A stretch of DNA of 38,091 nucleotides, from contig AJWJ01000208.1 of NCBI GenBank assembly GCA_000277445.1, positions 1 through 38,091 of the forward strand, written 5' to 3'. The DNA is from Polysphondylium violaceum. Its lineage: Eukaryota; Evosea; Eumycetozoa; Dictyosteliales; Dictyosteliaceae. The translations under genes and the position numbers were made by a program. The notes beneath the pieces are model-generated. The model ran no database searches, had not been told where the DNA came from, and saw only the letters and a list, made by a program, of their open reading frames with translations. Below, one piece after another: positions 1 to 10,541 of this stretch (its first letter is position 1; every line of letters starts with the position of its first letter).

Positions 1-31
1 TTAAATAATAAACTTTTATTTATTTATTTAA

Positions 32-1918
32 TCATATAATGTCTTTAGCCTGTTCTTGCTCAGCTTGTTGTTTTCTTTTCTCTAGATGAGGATTTATTTG
101 GCCAGCTTTGAATCTTTTTTGAGCTACCCATTTAATTTCTTTTTCACGGGGCTTGAAGTCTGTGTAATTGGATTTCTTTAATAGGACCTCTCTTTTGGCG
201 GCCAATTGGTCCGGGGTGAGATTTGTGGGGGCGGTTGTGACAAACGCAAAGTTTTTAGTGGATGGAATACGAAGGGTTTCCTTGACGACACCAAAGCCCA
301 ACTCTTTGATCAGATTTTCAATAAAGTTTAAATAGGTTGCATAACGACCGATACGTGTGTCGTTTGAATTGAATTTGTGGTTAAAGTTAAAGAAACAGCA
401 AGGGAGAAGAAAGAATCTTTGCCCAGGAACTTTGGACGCCATCATGGGCACCCACGGAGTCAGCTCGTCGCTGTGGTTGCCAATGAGCCAATCATAATCA
501 GGATAGGTGGTTTCGTTGGGAAGAATAGATTGCTCAATGAGGTTGGATTGGATGTCTTGATCGTATTTCTGCCACACTCTACGGGCTCTCAAGTCGACAC
601 CGATGCCGGGATAGCCCTCTTTGTTGAGAATGTTGACCAACAGCCCATTGCCACAGCCAATGTCTACAAATCTTTGTTTTCTCTCGACGCCGGCGTCGGC
701 ATTCTCTTTTCTCCATACACCAATCAAGTAGGCGGCGATGGCTACATCTTCAAACACAAATTTCTTGGGATCAGTCTTTGTAATCTCTTCCCAGCCCTCG
801 ACCATGTTTTTGTACTTTTGCTTGAGCTCCTCATACAGCGAGATAAAGGTGGTCTTTGGTATTATCTGATCAAGTGTGGCTTTCTTTTGATACCCAATCT
901 CATAGTTTAAGCCCCAACGATTGACCTTTTCCAAGATTTGTAAGCTGCTCTTATCGAGTTGTTTGGGTTGATAGTCTTTAAAGTATATTACACTCAATGT
1001 CAACAACGCCTTGAATCTCTCCAATGGTTTCTCTGGTTCTGGTTTGTTGTTCTTTTTCTTGTTTGTAATGTTTGTCTTGCTAATGCGTTGTCGCTCTTCT
1101 TGCATAAATGTATCAATAGCCTCTTTGTCTGCCACGGAATCAAGTAATCGATACTCGATAGAGATACCCAACAGTTTAGGATAAAAGAAAGGTATTCTTC
1201 TCGCATTTAAATGATCATCGTCTGGTAATTGTGGATAAAAGTCTGCTCTGTTCTTGTCTTTCAAATGATAGACATGTTCACCAAGCTCGGGATCTCTGTT
1301 TGCCAATCTAGGTATCAAATGTCTTTTCACAACTATCGTCTTTACATTGGCATCCAAATACTCTGTAGGCAATTCACTCTCATCACTATCTTTACTATTG
1401 ATATCCTTTGTATCATTTTGAAATATATCCTGTTCATCTTCATCCAACCCATCATCATCATGTTTATTTCTCTTTTCTTTGCTTGTATTATCCTTATTCT
1501 GACTATCCTCTTGATCGGTATTATTATTACTATTACAAGATTCACAAACTACACTATTACTATCATCTTGTTGAAAAGAACCAGAATAATTTTTAGGATA
1601 TATGTGCTCTGAAATGAACTGATCGTCCTGATTGAACTGTACTTTGGACAATATAATAAACTTTTTTGCAGCTTTATTCATAAAGGTCGGGTTCATACTC
1701 CATCTCTGCATAGTGTACCAAAACGACTCTAACGACATTCTAGTGGGCACCTGAGCCTCTTGCTTCCACTCTCCTAATCTAGTATTAACATTTTTAATCT
1801 TTTCTATTACCTGTATATTATTAATACTATTACTATTACTATCGTTATTGTTATTGCTAATAGACATTCTAAATTTATGAGTAATCTGACTTTGTCGTTT
1901 TTTTATTGATTTTTTCAT
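32..1918 (-). CDS. trmt44: tRNA (uracil-2'-O-)-methyltransferase, TRMT44/Trm44 family
   Basis: A single open frame of 628 residues. It matches the Trm44 family, which 2'-O-methylates U44 of tRNA-Ser using S-adenosylmethionine. The SAM-binding motif FVDIGCGNGLL lies at residues 417-427 and is followed by GIGVDLRARRVWQKY, a strong Trm44 signature. WLIGNHSDELTPWVP (about 477-491) and FFLLPCCFFNF (about 502-512) are the other conserved blocks. Residues 20-35 and about 120-190 are Asn/Asp/Ser/Glu-rich inserts of the kind common in dictyostelid proteins. The start is the only in-frame ATG before the T-rich upstream DNA; a second ATG at codon 18 cannot be excluded. AATAAA-like signals on the minus strand follow the stop at the window edge. 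The family is clear; the exact tRNA substrate is inferred from the family. Confidence 0.93.
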   Translation of the reverse strand: MKKSIKKRQSQITHKFRMSISNNNNDSNSNSINNIQVIEKIKNVNTRLGEWKQEAQVPTRMSLESFWYTMQRWSMNPTFMNKAAKKFIILSKVQFNQDDQFISEHIYPKNYSGSFQQDDSNSVVCESCNSNNNTDQEDSQNKDNTSKEKRNKHDDDGLDEDEQDIFQNDTKDINSKDSDESELPTEYLDANVKTIVVKRHLIPRLANRDPELGEHVYHLKDKNRADFYPQLPDDDHLNARRIPFFYPKLLGISIEYRLLDSVADKEAIDTFMQEERQRISKTNITNKKKNNKPEPEKPLERFKALLTLSVIYFKDYQPKQLDKSSLQILEKVNRWGLNYEIGYQKKATLDQIIPKTTFISLYEELKQKYKNMVEGWEEITKTDPKKFVFEDVAIAAYLIGVWRKENADAGVERKQRFVDIGCGNGLLVNILNKEGYPGIGVDLRARRVWQKYDQDIQSNLIEQSILPNETTYPDYDWLIGNHSDELTPWVPMMASKVPGQRFFLLPCCFFNFNHKFNSNDTRIGRYATYLNFIENLIKELGFGVVKETLRIPSTKNFAFVTTAPTNLTPDQLAAKREVLLKKSNYTDFKPREKEIKWVAQKRFKAGQINPHLEKRKQQAEQEQAKDII

Positions 1919-3351
1919 TTTTTCATTTTTTTTACATTTTTCTCAAAACTGACATACATGTACTATTGTATTCTATGGTTGCATAATAAATAGTAAACAA
2001 GACGGACAAAACTCATAATATTTCTTTTTTTTTTTTAAATTTAATAATTGTATTCTATAGGATAACTCTATTTTCATTTCATTCTTTTTCGAGTGTAAAT
2101 ATCCTAATAAAGAACCATTTTGGGTTTCCCCAGCCTCTTAAACGAGATCTATCATGAGTTTCAAATTCGTAATAAAACTGGGAGAATAAAAAAAAATTTA
2201 TCAAATCAACGAAAAACTTTTTCAATCATGTGATTACGAAAAAAGTTTATGGGGGTCCATCTTTTTAGAAAAAAAAAAAAAAAATCAATTACAATTTTTA
2301 TGAATGAATTTGGATCGTGTGATTCGATATTATCAAGGTGAAAAAATCTAAATTTGTAATCCTATCAATTCGTAGGCGTGTTAATTTCTTTGTTTATTTA
2401 AAATAATAGTTTGTTTAAAGAAAAAGTCTAAATAAAATTCAATTTTGTAAAGATTTTTATGTAATCATCAACCTAAGGAGGAGAAGATGCTTATTTTGTT
2501 ATCATGTATAAATATTTGCCCAACAATTTGATCACACACTTTCACACACATGACACACTCCTTCATTGATTGATGTTTTTTCAATTAATATAAAAAGAAT
2601 CTAGATTCTTGGCGTAATTTTATTTAAAATAGGGCCCCCGAAATTTTTGTATTTTGATAGAGAGAAAATCTTGAGGGATGGTGATTGAAATGAGTGTGTG
2701 TGGGATTTGATGAACATCAGGTGGTGGCATTACTCTATTTCTTTAAATATGGTTTTGTTTTAGATCATATATTTGTAAATGTATGTAGAAGAAGATCTAA
2801 CCACTAGATTACCACGCCACAGGCATTCCCTATATTTAACTTTTGGGGGATATTTCCGAAATCAGAGTCAATTTACAATCTCTTTTGATCAGTTTGTATT
2901 TGTGTGCTCCACTGTTACTTTATTCAGAGTAACTGGGGTGTATGATTGTGTGTTAAGAGTGTGTGATGGGTGTAGTGGATATTGATTTGTGTGTAGTAAA
3001 TACCACTACAACTCCTACTGTGGGGGTTATTTTAATAAACGATCCATGACCTATCAAAAGTAGTGTTTTAAAATTGTTTGTATAATTTGTATCTATAATT
3101 AACCATCATCCAACAAAAACAACACAATCACATAACGTCTCCTTTTCTCATAATCGAAACGACATTGTGATTTATATATATGTGTGGGTGTCTGCTATGC
3201 TATTCACTTTGTGTATAAATATTCACCTGCTTTAAATTTCATATTTTTATTTCCTTATCAATACAACTTGTAATAATAAATATATCTTTATCAAATAGAT
3301 AATTACCCTTATACCACTACTATACTCCTATACTACTACCACTATAATAAA
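1919..3351. other. Intergenic region, divergent promoter between trmt44 and an orphan gene
   Basis: About 1.4 kb with A/T runs and no convincing coding frame; the one open stretch (2779-2985, +) has no recognisable protein character. It must hold the promoters of both flanking genes. A T-run/A-run hairpin lies at 2214-2248. A TATAAATA box sits at 3214-3221 and a GT-rich box (TGTGTGGGTG) at 3181-3190, both suitably placed for the gene starting at 3352. A cluster of CACACA words lies at about 2530-2565. Confidence 0.6.
3181..3221 (+). promoter_or_regulatory. Putative promoter: GT-rich box and TATA box
   Basis: TGTGTGGGTG at 3181-3190 resembles the G-box/CA-rich element class bound by G-box binding factor in developmental Dictyostelium promoters. 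TATAAATA at 3214-3221 lies about 130 bp before the ATG at 3352, with an A/T-rich leader between them. This is motif resemblance only. Confidence 0.35.
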
Positions 3352-3957
3352 ATGCAAAACTCTAAATTTAAAATTAATACTTGGGAAACCAAAACAAAAT
3401 CTGATGATCAAACATTTAAAGTTCCATTGCCAGTAAACAAATCAAAGAGAATTAATAACTATAATAATAATAAAAAAACTTGTACCACCAATAAAATGAT
3501 TCGTGTTTCTAAGCCAATTACACCATTCTATTTCCCTAGAGTTATGGTCCAAGAGTTTGATCTCAGTAAATTTAAACCTCAACAACAAGAAAACAAATGC
3601 AAAGAATCAGTTGATATACAATTAGATATTACCGAATTAAAAAGACTCAGTGAAACCTGTCTTGAAATATTGGCAAACTCTAATAATAACTTTAGACCCA
3701 TTTCGCCCTGCGCTGTAGTTCCATCATGTACTTTGGTCTTGCCAACACCCATTGAACAATCATCATCTAGAGTACCATCCTTCTCCATGGACAACATACA
3801 ACCAAGCATTGAAATTGAAAACCCCAACTCAAATGTACCATCACAACTCTCCACCTCCCAATATTGTAATATATATTTGCCATCATTCTCAGACTACAAT
3901 AGCCAAAGAGTGCCTTCAAGTGATTTAGAATTGCCACCACTCAGAGATCTCTTTTAA
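3352..3957 (+). CDS. Hypothetical 201-residue protein, Ser/Pro/Asn-rich
   Basis: I do not recognise this protein. It is a complete 201-codon frame without an intron, starting at the first ATG after a TATA box and a purine-rich leader (ATAATAAAATG). The N-terminal 45 residues are Lys/Asn-rich. A short segment around residues 50-70 (ITPFYFPRVMVQEFDLSKF) looks more ordered, and an amphipathic stretch follows at about 85-110. The C-terminal half is Ser/Pro-rich and repeats a short VPS word three times (RVPS, NVPS, RVPS). No signal peptide or membrane segment is seen. Codon use looks like real coding sequence, and AATAAA signals occur at about 4064-4076. It may be a small regulated developmental protein, but that rests only on the promoter motifs. 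Confidence 0.65.
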   Translation: MQNSKFKINTWETKTKSDDQTFKVPLPVNKSKRINNYNNNKKTCTTNKMIRVSKPITPFYFPRVMVQEFDLSKFKPQQQENKCKESVDIQLDITELKRLSETCLEILANSNNNFRPISPCAVVPSCTLVLPTPIEQSSSRVPSFSMDNIQPSIEIENPNSNVPSQLSTSQYCNIYLPSFSDYNSQRVPSSDLELPPLRDLF

Positions 3958-4222
3958 ATCACCCCTGTCGCCTGTGTTGTCGCCAAAACCTATTTTTCAT
4001 AAAAGTGCCTCTCCTCAAATATATAATCCAATTCACTTTTTCCAAACTCTAAATTCCCGATTTGTAAATAAATAAACTAAACAAAATCCTTGATGGATAT
4101 AAATCTAAATAAAATACAGATATATAGATATAAAAAGTAAGAATCAAAAGCTTATCTTTTCACTTTACTTTATTCAAAATATCGTTTCTTTTTCCTATTA
4201 AATACATAATACACATATCGAT

Positions 4223-7200
4223 TTATAAATTGTTCTTTTTCAATTTCCCCAATTCATAATCTGAAGAAGCAGTGTCTGAACAATTATCATCTTGTTCAAC
4301 TTGTTTTTCTATAAATTCATTATTCTCATCATTGGTAATTGATTCAGTTGGTTCTTGTAATTGTTCATCATCATCAACATTACTTTGTTCTTGATGTTCT
4401 TGTTGTTCTTCTACTTCTACTTCTACCTCTACCTCTACCTCTACTTCTACCTCTACTTCTTCTTCTTCTTCTTCTTCATCTGATACTGCAAATTGAACAG
4501 ATTTTAATAATTTTGGTTTGTTTTCATCATTGGAAGCAAAGGCTGATTGCAATACTTTGTGCTCGAGTTCATTTTCAGACAAGAGAGCATCATTAGAGGC
4601 AAGGGATAGATCACTAAGTTGATCCTCTTCATTCAAGAGTTGATTTTGTAGACAACGACGAAGATCTTCCATCCATTCAGTCTTTTCAGAATGAGATTCA
4701 GCAATTAAAGTGAGACAGAAATCATTGGTTTCCATTTCAAATGAGTTTGATGAAGACGACGATGGTTTCTTGTTGCCATTCTCTTCGACATCTGATTCTT
4801 CATCATCTGAAAATATATCACTGATATCAACGATTTGGTCAAGATAAAAGCATTCTTTAAATTTAAATTCTTTTCCAGTTTCTTCACATGGCTTATATTT
4901 TACAAACAATAAGAGATCACTAAACAAAAAGAAATAGGAATCCTTTTTAAATGTGTCTTCAATTTCAAGGAAACCTTCTCTAATATAAGTTCTTTCCACT
5001 TCCATTAAATTCTAATAGTATTTAAACAATATATTGGTATATTAGTAATTAATAATAAAAGTAATAATATAATATGAATACACTTACCAAAGGTATATTA
5101 TTAATTGATTCTTGAATACTTGTAATTTTTCTTTTGTTATCTACACTCATCTTTGATTCATTTACATGATCGGCAACATTTTTCATATTTTCTTTGGCAT
5201 TTATGAGCATTTGATAATCTGGATCAGAGACTGGAGTGTATTTAATCAATTCTTTCAACAACAATAAATATTTTGGTATTTTTTGAATTGGCATGATTAA
5301 ATAACTATACAAATCCAAACCATTATGACTATCTTGAAATATTTCAAATGTATTTACCAATTCATCAAATATTTGATTACCTTTTCTTAATCTTTTGAGT
5401 CTTTGATATGAATTATCATAATTATTTATATAGTTTGAATAATTTTCTTTAAGAAATTCACACTAATAGGAGTGAATGATTATTAATACGTTAATATTTA
5501 AGTATTATTGTTTGTTTTTATCATAAACTACTATACTTACTTTATCTAAAAATACATCGCCTAATGTTACAGATTCCTTTATAGATTGTTTTGATTCAAA
5601 TTCTTCAAGTAATTTTACATGGAATCTCAATAAATGCTCCCAATTGCCAAATATTGAAAAGATTTCATCGGAATTTAATATTGGCTTTTGATTTTCTACA
5701 GAGTTTTGTAAGGGAACAATCAATGAGTTATAAACCAATGAAAAACATTTAACATAGTACTGCTCTGTTGATATAATTTCTTCAATGACTTTTTGTTTAC
5801 GTGTATCAACGGGAACTGGAAAATGAATTGAATTAGTATACTCACAATATTGAGTGATATGGAAAAAAATGGAAATAAATATAAATATACATACTGGTTC
5901 GATATAAGTGATCTCTGTCAAAGGTATCACGAATGAGTCTGAGTATGGTACAAATAGTGACACAGTCACCGTTGAAAATGTCGTGGGCAGACACTTGTTC
6001 CATAGAGAGAGAATTGTCTCGTAAAAAGTTGAGCAAGAGGTAAATGTTTTGCATAAAGTGCCATGGTAACACTGGCTCTTTGGTAAAGATACCCACTCGT
6101 TGATTGGTGAGGTGTTCCAAGAGGATGAGAATGAGGACACCGTTTCTCAGATCTTCGGAAATGTCTTTGACGTGCATGGAGAGGTTGAGGTGGTACTGAG
6201 ACTTGAGATTGATGTTGATCCAGTCCAGGAGATCTTTGTAATCGTCTGGCTTGGTTTTACCATTGTCGCTATTGGCGCCAAATCTCGAGTGGATGATGGA
6301 TGAGTACAATTTTAGTGGAGAGTTGTTGTCGAGATTAGAGTTATTGGTCGACTTGATCACGGGGAATCCGAGTTGGGGATACACTCTATTGACGTGATTG
6401 GCAAGCACGTGGATGTTGGATATCACCAGATTGAGATTCTTTTCCTCGTACAGGTCTGGTGTATCAAATAAATCTGTTTTCTTTAATCCAATTGCTGTAC
6501 AGCCATACAAGTAATTACCGATGTTCTCCATTTGTTTGAATGATGAATTACCATTATTAATATATACAATTGTATTTGGTTTAATCTTGTTTATTAATCT
6601 ATAGGTGTATTGATTAGTTAGTATCTGTTACAACGATTGGCACACTAGACTCAACTATACATACTTGCACAGCAATATACCATCTTTTAAAGAGGTTGAA
6701 AAGGAAGGAAATTTAAACTTTTCCAACAGTACAGACTCAATCCACTCCTGGGCATAACGTTGGAGTTCAGGAGAGTATTTGAATGCTTCTTTGGTGTGGA
6801 TGTCGGTGTTGAGTGAGCTGACTGCAGGGATTCTCACAGATTTCCTCCATTTGAGCTTTTTACCATTACTCAATGGACGATTGTTTCTATAGGTGTCGTT
6901 GGGATTGGTGTCTGGGTGGAGTGATTGTCGTTTAGATGTACATGAGGGTGGAGCTGGTTTGCTGCTGCTGGTGCTGTTGTTAAAGAGTGGAGGCGAGGGT
7001 TGAGTTACAATCTTTACATTCTTTTTCTCGCCTGCCAAATGGGGACCTTGGTAGGTGTCTATTTTGGAGGCGTGTTTGCCCAACACGACAATGTTGGTGA
7101 TGACAATGGCGATATTCTTGTTTTCAAAGAGATCGATAGAATTAAAGAGATCAGTGTCACGCAAACCCATGCTTGTGCACGCCTTCAAGTAGTTTTGTAT

Positions 7201-7806
7201 GTTTTCCAACTGCTTAAACGAGATGGACGAGTCATTGATACGCTTGACGCTCCCGGGTCTGAGTTTGTTGGCCACCTGACACAACAACACACCGTTCTTG
7301 AATAACTGCTGAAAGGTCATACTGGGATCCAACTGAATCTCGAGTACGTCCTCTACCCACTTTCTCGCCGTGTTTTCAAGATTCACATCATACTTGGCCG
7401 CTTTCTTTTTCTCTATATCGTCTGTTAAACTCGATACCGATGGTTTGACATCGGCAGCTGTGATCACCTTGTTAAAAGGTCCCGAAGTCGCTGTTGCTGG
7501 AAAGCTATATGATAAACTAGTCGACGAAGAAGTAGGCGATGCACCTGTCCCATTCCACGACGATTGAAATGCAAATGTTCTTCTCGACGATAACGGACTA
7601 TTGTTACCACTACTTGTTGTACTATTACTATTACTACTATTACTACTATTATCTTCTATTTGTACATTATTACTACTATTACTACTATTATCTACACTAG
7701 TATTACTATTACTATTATTATTACTATTGTTATTGTTATTGATTACAGGAGGTGATGATTTACTAGTAGCTATAGTATTTCTTCTTCCAAAGAAGTTTGA
7801 AAACAT
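4223..7806 (-). CDS. Trix-like Rho/Rac GEF: three CH domains, DH and PH domains
   Basis: Five exons on the minus strand: 7806-6665, 6598-5895, 5815-5541, 5462-5088 and 5011-4223. Phases agree at all four introns (66, 79, 78 and 76 bp; GTATGT or GTAAGT donors). The product is 1,094 residues. After an Asn/Ser-rich N-terminus come three calponin homology domains (about 143-247, 345-450 and 499-605). A DH domain follows (about 620-830), containing the typical LIMPIQKIPKYLLLLKELI block, then a PH domain (about 832-950) with the usual late Trp (EWMEDL). This order is that of D. discoideum Trix, a Rac1 exchange factor reported to bind actin and sit on endosomes; the role here is inferred from it. 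The C-terminal tail is strongly acidic with an (EV)n run. Intron 1 splits CH2, which is only complete once spliced. Confidence 0.9.
4408..4476. repeat. Hexanucleotide/trinucleotide microsatellite inside the Trix-like gene
   Basis: On the plus strand, repeated CTTCTA/CCTCTA hexamers run into a (CTT)n stretch. Read on the coding strand they give alternating Glu-Val pairs after a Glu run, placed in the acidic tail after the PH domain. The repeat keeps the frame open, so it is a coding microsatellite. Confidence 0.8.
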
Positions 7807-8372
7807 TGTTTATGTTTTCTTGCTAGTAATATTACTTGATAGGTATAAATGTTGCGCGTTGGTGCAAAGATATTATTGTTGTGTGAATTGTTGTGTTGGT
7901 CGCTATTGTGAGATATGGTTTTTTTTTTTTTTTTAGAATTTTTTATTGTAAAAAAATTGGCATTTAATGATTCTGAAATATCACCTTTTTGATTATTTGT
8001 GCAAAGTAATATTATTACATTGCCATTATTCTCACATACACATATGTGCTCACATCACACCCCACACACACACCATTCTCATTGAAAAAAAAAAAAACCA
8101 ACATCACACACACAATTATATATATCTAAATTATGAAAAGGGATTTGATCTTATTTATGAATAATACAGATACTGTGATGATGAAATAAAGATATAATCG
8201 TGCAAGATAGATGAAAGATGCATTTGGGATTAAATTGAAGATATACACCCAGTTACCTTGTTAAATTACGATCAACACAGTGATTATTTTAAGATCTAGA
8301 TTTGAATTGATATTTTATTTCTTTTTTTATTATTTCAATGAGTGGTCAAATTATGAATGAATTAGTTATTGA
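7807..8372. other. Intergenic: upstream of the Trix-like gene, downstream of the spore-coat-like gene
   Basis: A 566-bp A/T-rich spacer with poly-T (7918-7934), poly-A (8084-8096) and CACACA clusters (8050-8113). It should carry the promoter of the Trix-like gene and the 3' end of the spore-coat-like gene. No coding frame is supported. Confidence 0.55.
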
Positions 8373-10223
8373 TTACAGAGGCTCAATACCAAAGGATGGG
8401 ATATATTCTGGTTTAAAACACATTGGAATATAAATACAGCAATAGCTATCTTCACCAGTGCAATAATTTGGTACACCATTCTTGATTAAGTTTGACATTA
8501 TACAAACAAGACCTTGATCCTCACAGGTTGTATCTTTACATGAAAGACATTTTTGACGGCAACGTGCTTCTTTTTCTTTTTCATAGCAAGTGAATCCCTG
8601 GGGACATGTAGTGTTGGCACATAATCCAGATTTGGGGGAGGGAATGGGTTTGTCATAGAGGGCGGGTTGAATGGGTAAACAATCGTATCCGTTATTGGTT
8701 TCATAGCAATCGAATCCTCTTGGACAACATTCTGGAGTGCATGTATTGTTATTTGCATTGGGTACACAAGTGAGTGAGGTTCCTGTAAAATCTAAAAATT
8801 CGCAATGGAATCCATCTGGACAGTTAAGATCACAAGCCGTCACGGTGGTACCTGTTGTTGATCCAGATGTTGTAGATGCTGTTCCTGTAGTGATTCCAGT
8901 TGTTGATGGTGTTCCAGTGGTGGCTGTAGTCATACCGGTTGTTGATGGTGTTCCAGTGGTGGCTGTTCCTGTAGTCATACCAGTTGTAGATGGTGTTCCA
9001 GTGGTGGATGTAGTCGTACCGGTTGTAGTTGTTGATGGAGTTCCAGTGGTAGCTGTAGTCACACCAGTAGTTGTTGATGGTGTTCCTGTTGTTGCTCCAG
9101 TGGTAGATGGAGTTCCTGTGGTGGCACCAGTTGTAGATGTAGTTCCTGTTGTTGCACCAGTTGTAGATGTAGTTCCTGTGGTGGCACCAGTTGTAGATGT
9201 AGTTCCTGTTGTTGCTGCACCGGTTGTCGCGCTACCAGTTGTAGTGGATGGAGTTGTGGTACTTGTTGAAGTTGGAAGAGGCAAACAACCGGGTAAACCT
9301 TCTATTATGGTACAGAAGAAACCAGTTGGGCAGTTGACAAAATCACAATAATCACGACCGGTAGTGATACCATCTGGTAAACATATAGTGATATTACTGT
9401 TAATGGCTTCACAGTGATGAGCATCAGGACAAACAACATCAGCACATGGAATTGGTTCATTACTGGAATGGTTATCAATAAGACACACAACGGAACGAGG
9501 GTATCTACCATCACTCTCGCAATGGAAACCATTTGGACAACCAACATCTCTACAAGGATCTGGGGCTAAGCATGCTGCTGTACCATTATCATATTCTTGG
9601 CAAATGGTGTTGACTGGGCAACTAATAATTGAACACAAGGGAGGGAGTGTGCCTGTGCTTCCACCAGTGGTGGTAGAAGTTGTGGTAGCACCGCCAGTGG
9701 TTGAAGCGGTTGTCTGAGAGGGCTTATCTCTACACACAGCTTGAATACCACAACAAGCTCCATTGGTACATGTTGAAAGTTGGACAGTTTCACAATTTTG
9801 AGTGCTATTACATGGAGCAACATCACAATTCTCATAATATTTGTCTTTGAGTATGAACTCACCTTCTGGTAAACATGGTCCAGTAATTTGATAAATATCT
9901 CGAGTCTATTAATGAATTATTGTTAATATAATTAATTTCCATGTTTTGAACCAACAGAATAAAAAAATATTTATTGGAACATTGAAATCAATACTTACTG
10001 GAGTATAAAACATACAAGTTACACCATCTTCATTTGGTATACATCTCTCAGTTCCTTCATTTACACAAGCGGCCACATAATCATAACAGCAAGACACATA
10101 ACTTCTATATCTACAATTGGGATAGTTTTGGCATTCACCAGCACTTAAACGAGAGCAATCCACTTCTTGTCCATTGGTTGACAAAACTAATATTGCCAGA
10201 AATACTAAAATACTATATTTCAT
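8373..10223 (-). CDS. Spore-coat-like secreted protein (DSCP_N and FOLN repeats, Thr-rich)
   Basis: Two exons, 10223-9999 and 9905-8373, with a 93-bp intron (GTAAGT...AATAG), both in phase 0; 585 residues. Residues 1-18 form a signal peptide ending before QEVDCS. The next Cys-rich part resembles the N-terminal domain of Dictyostelium spore coat proteins. Seven follistatin-like repeats of the form C-x(3-4)-CPxGxxC...C follow: four before and three after a Thr/Gly/Pro-rich linker (about 287-431) built of TTGTTSTTGA-like units, likely O-glycosylated. A Cys-rich C-terminus ends the protein. This layout recalls SP60/SP70/SP96 coat proteins, which pass through prespore vesicles to the spore wall. 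The exact orthologue is uncertain, and a related extracellular matrix role is possible. CA/GT-rich boxes upstream fit developmental control. Confidence 0.85.
8838..9272. repeat. Coding minisatellite for the Thr-rich linker
   Basis: Degenerate tandem units of about 24-30 bp encode repeated TTGTTSTTGA and TTGTPSTTG peptides within the spore-coat-like gene. The opposite strand also stays open through the repeat, a by-product of its composition. Confidence 0.85.
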
Positions 10224-10453
10224 TCTCTATAACTGATTGAGAGTGGTTATATTTCCAAACTCAATGTAATGGTAAAATGAAAAGAAATCGTCCTATCTTT
10301 ATTCCTGTATACATATGTATATACATTTACATATTTATTTATTTTTTTTTTTACCACACAAACAAATATGAAATGATATTATTTATTATATTATCAATAT
10401 GAAACTATACCCTGAAATCATGCTTCATCCCACCTATTGCGTCAACACCAATT

Positions 10454-10541
10454 CCCCTCACCCACTATTTTTTGTAAATCAAATCATAAACTATTTTTTT
10501 TTTTTCATATGAAAAATAGTGGGGTGAGAGTGGGTGTGTGG
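10454..10541 (-). promoter_or_regulatory. Putative CA-rich (GBF-type) elements upstream of the spore-coat-like gene
   Basis: CCCCTCACCCAC at 10454-10465 and GTGGGTGTGTGG at 10530-10541 (CCACACACCCAC on the gene's strand) lie about 230-320 bp upstream of the ATG. D. discoideum spore coat genes are driven by CA-rich elements of this kind bound by GBF, so presence and position fit. Binding is inferred. Confidence 0.45.
10457..10528. repeat. Inverted repeat, 16-17 nt arms
   Basis: CTCACCCACTATTTTT (10457-10472) is the reverse complement of AAAAATAGTGGGGTGAG (10512-10528) apart from one extra G. A spacer of about 39 nt separates the arms. The arms contain the CACCC/GGGTG words noted as possible regulatory boxes. 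Confidence 0.8.

Noticed and set aside
377-910. Plus-strand frame of 177 codons
   Set aside because: Antisense of the conserved methyltransferase domain of trmt44.
1229-1612. Plus-strand frame of 127 codons, Ile/Phe/Leu-rich
   Set aside because: Antisense of the Asn/Asp-rich insert of the tRNA methyltransferase; no conserved features.
2779-2985. Small plus-strand frame in the first spacer
   Set aside because: 68 codons with no conserved features, promoter or splice partners, within A/T-rich spacer.
8160-8260. Possible box C/D snoRNA starting at TGATGATGAAAT
   Set aside because: No CTGA box D or terminal stem was found at a suitable distance.
8737-9351. Plus-strand frame of 204 codons rich in VPVV
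   Set aside because: It is the antisense of the Thr-rich repeat in the spore-coat-like gene; the repeat composition keeps both strands open.
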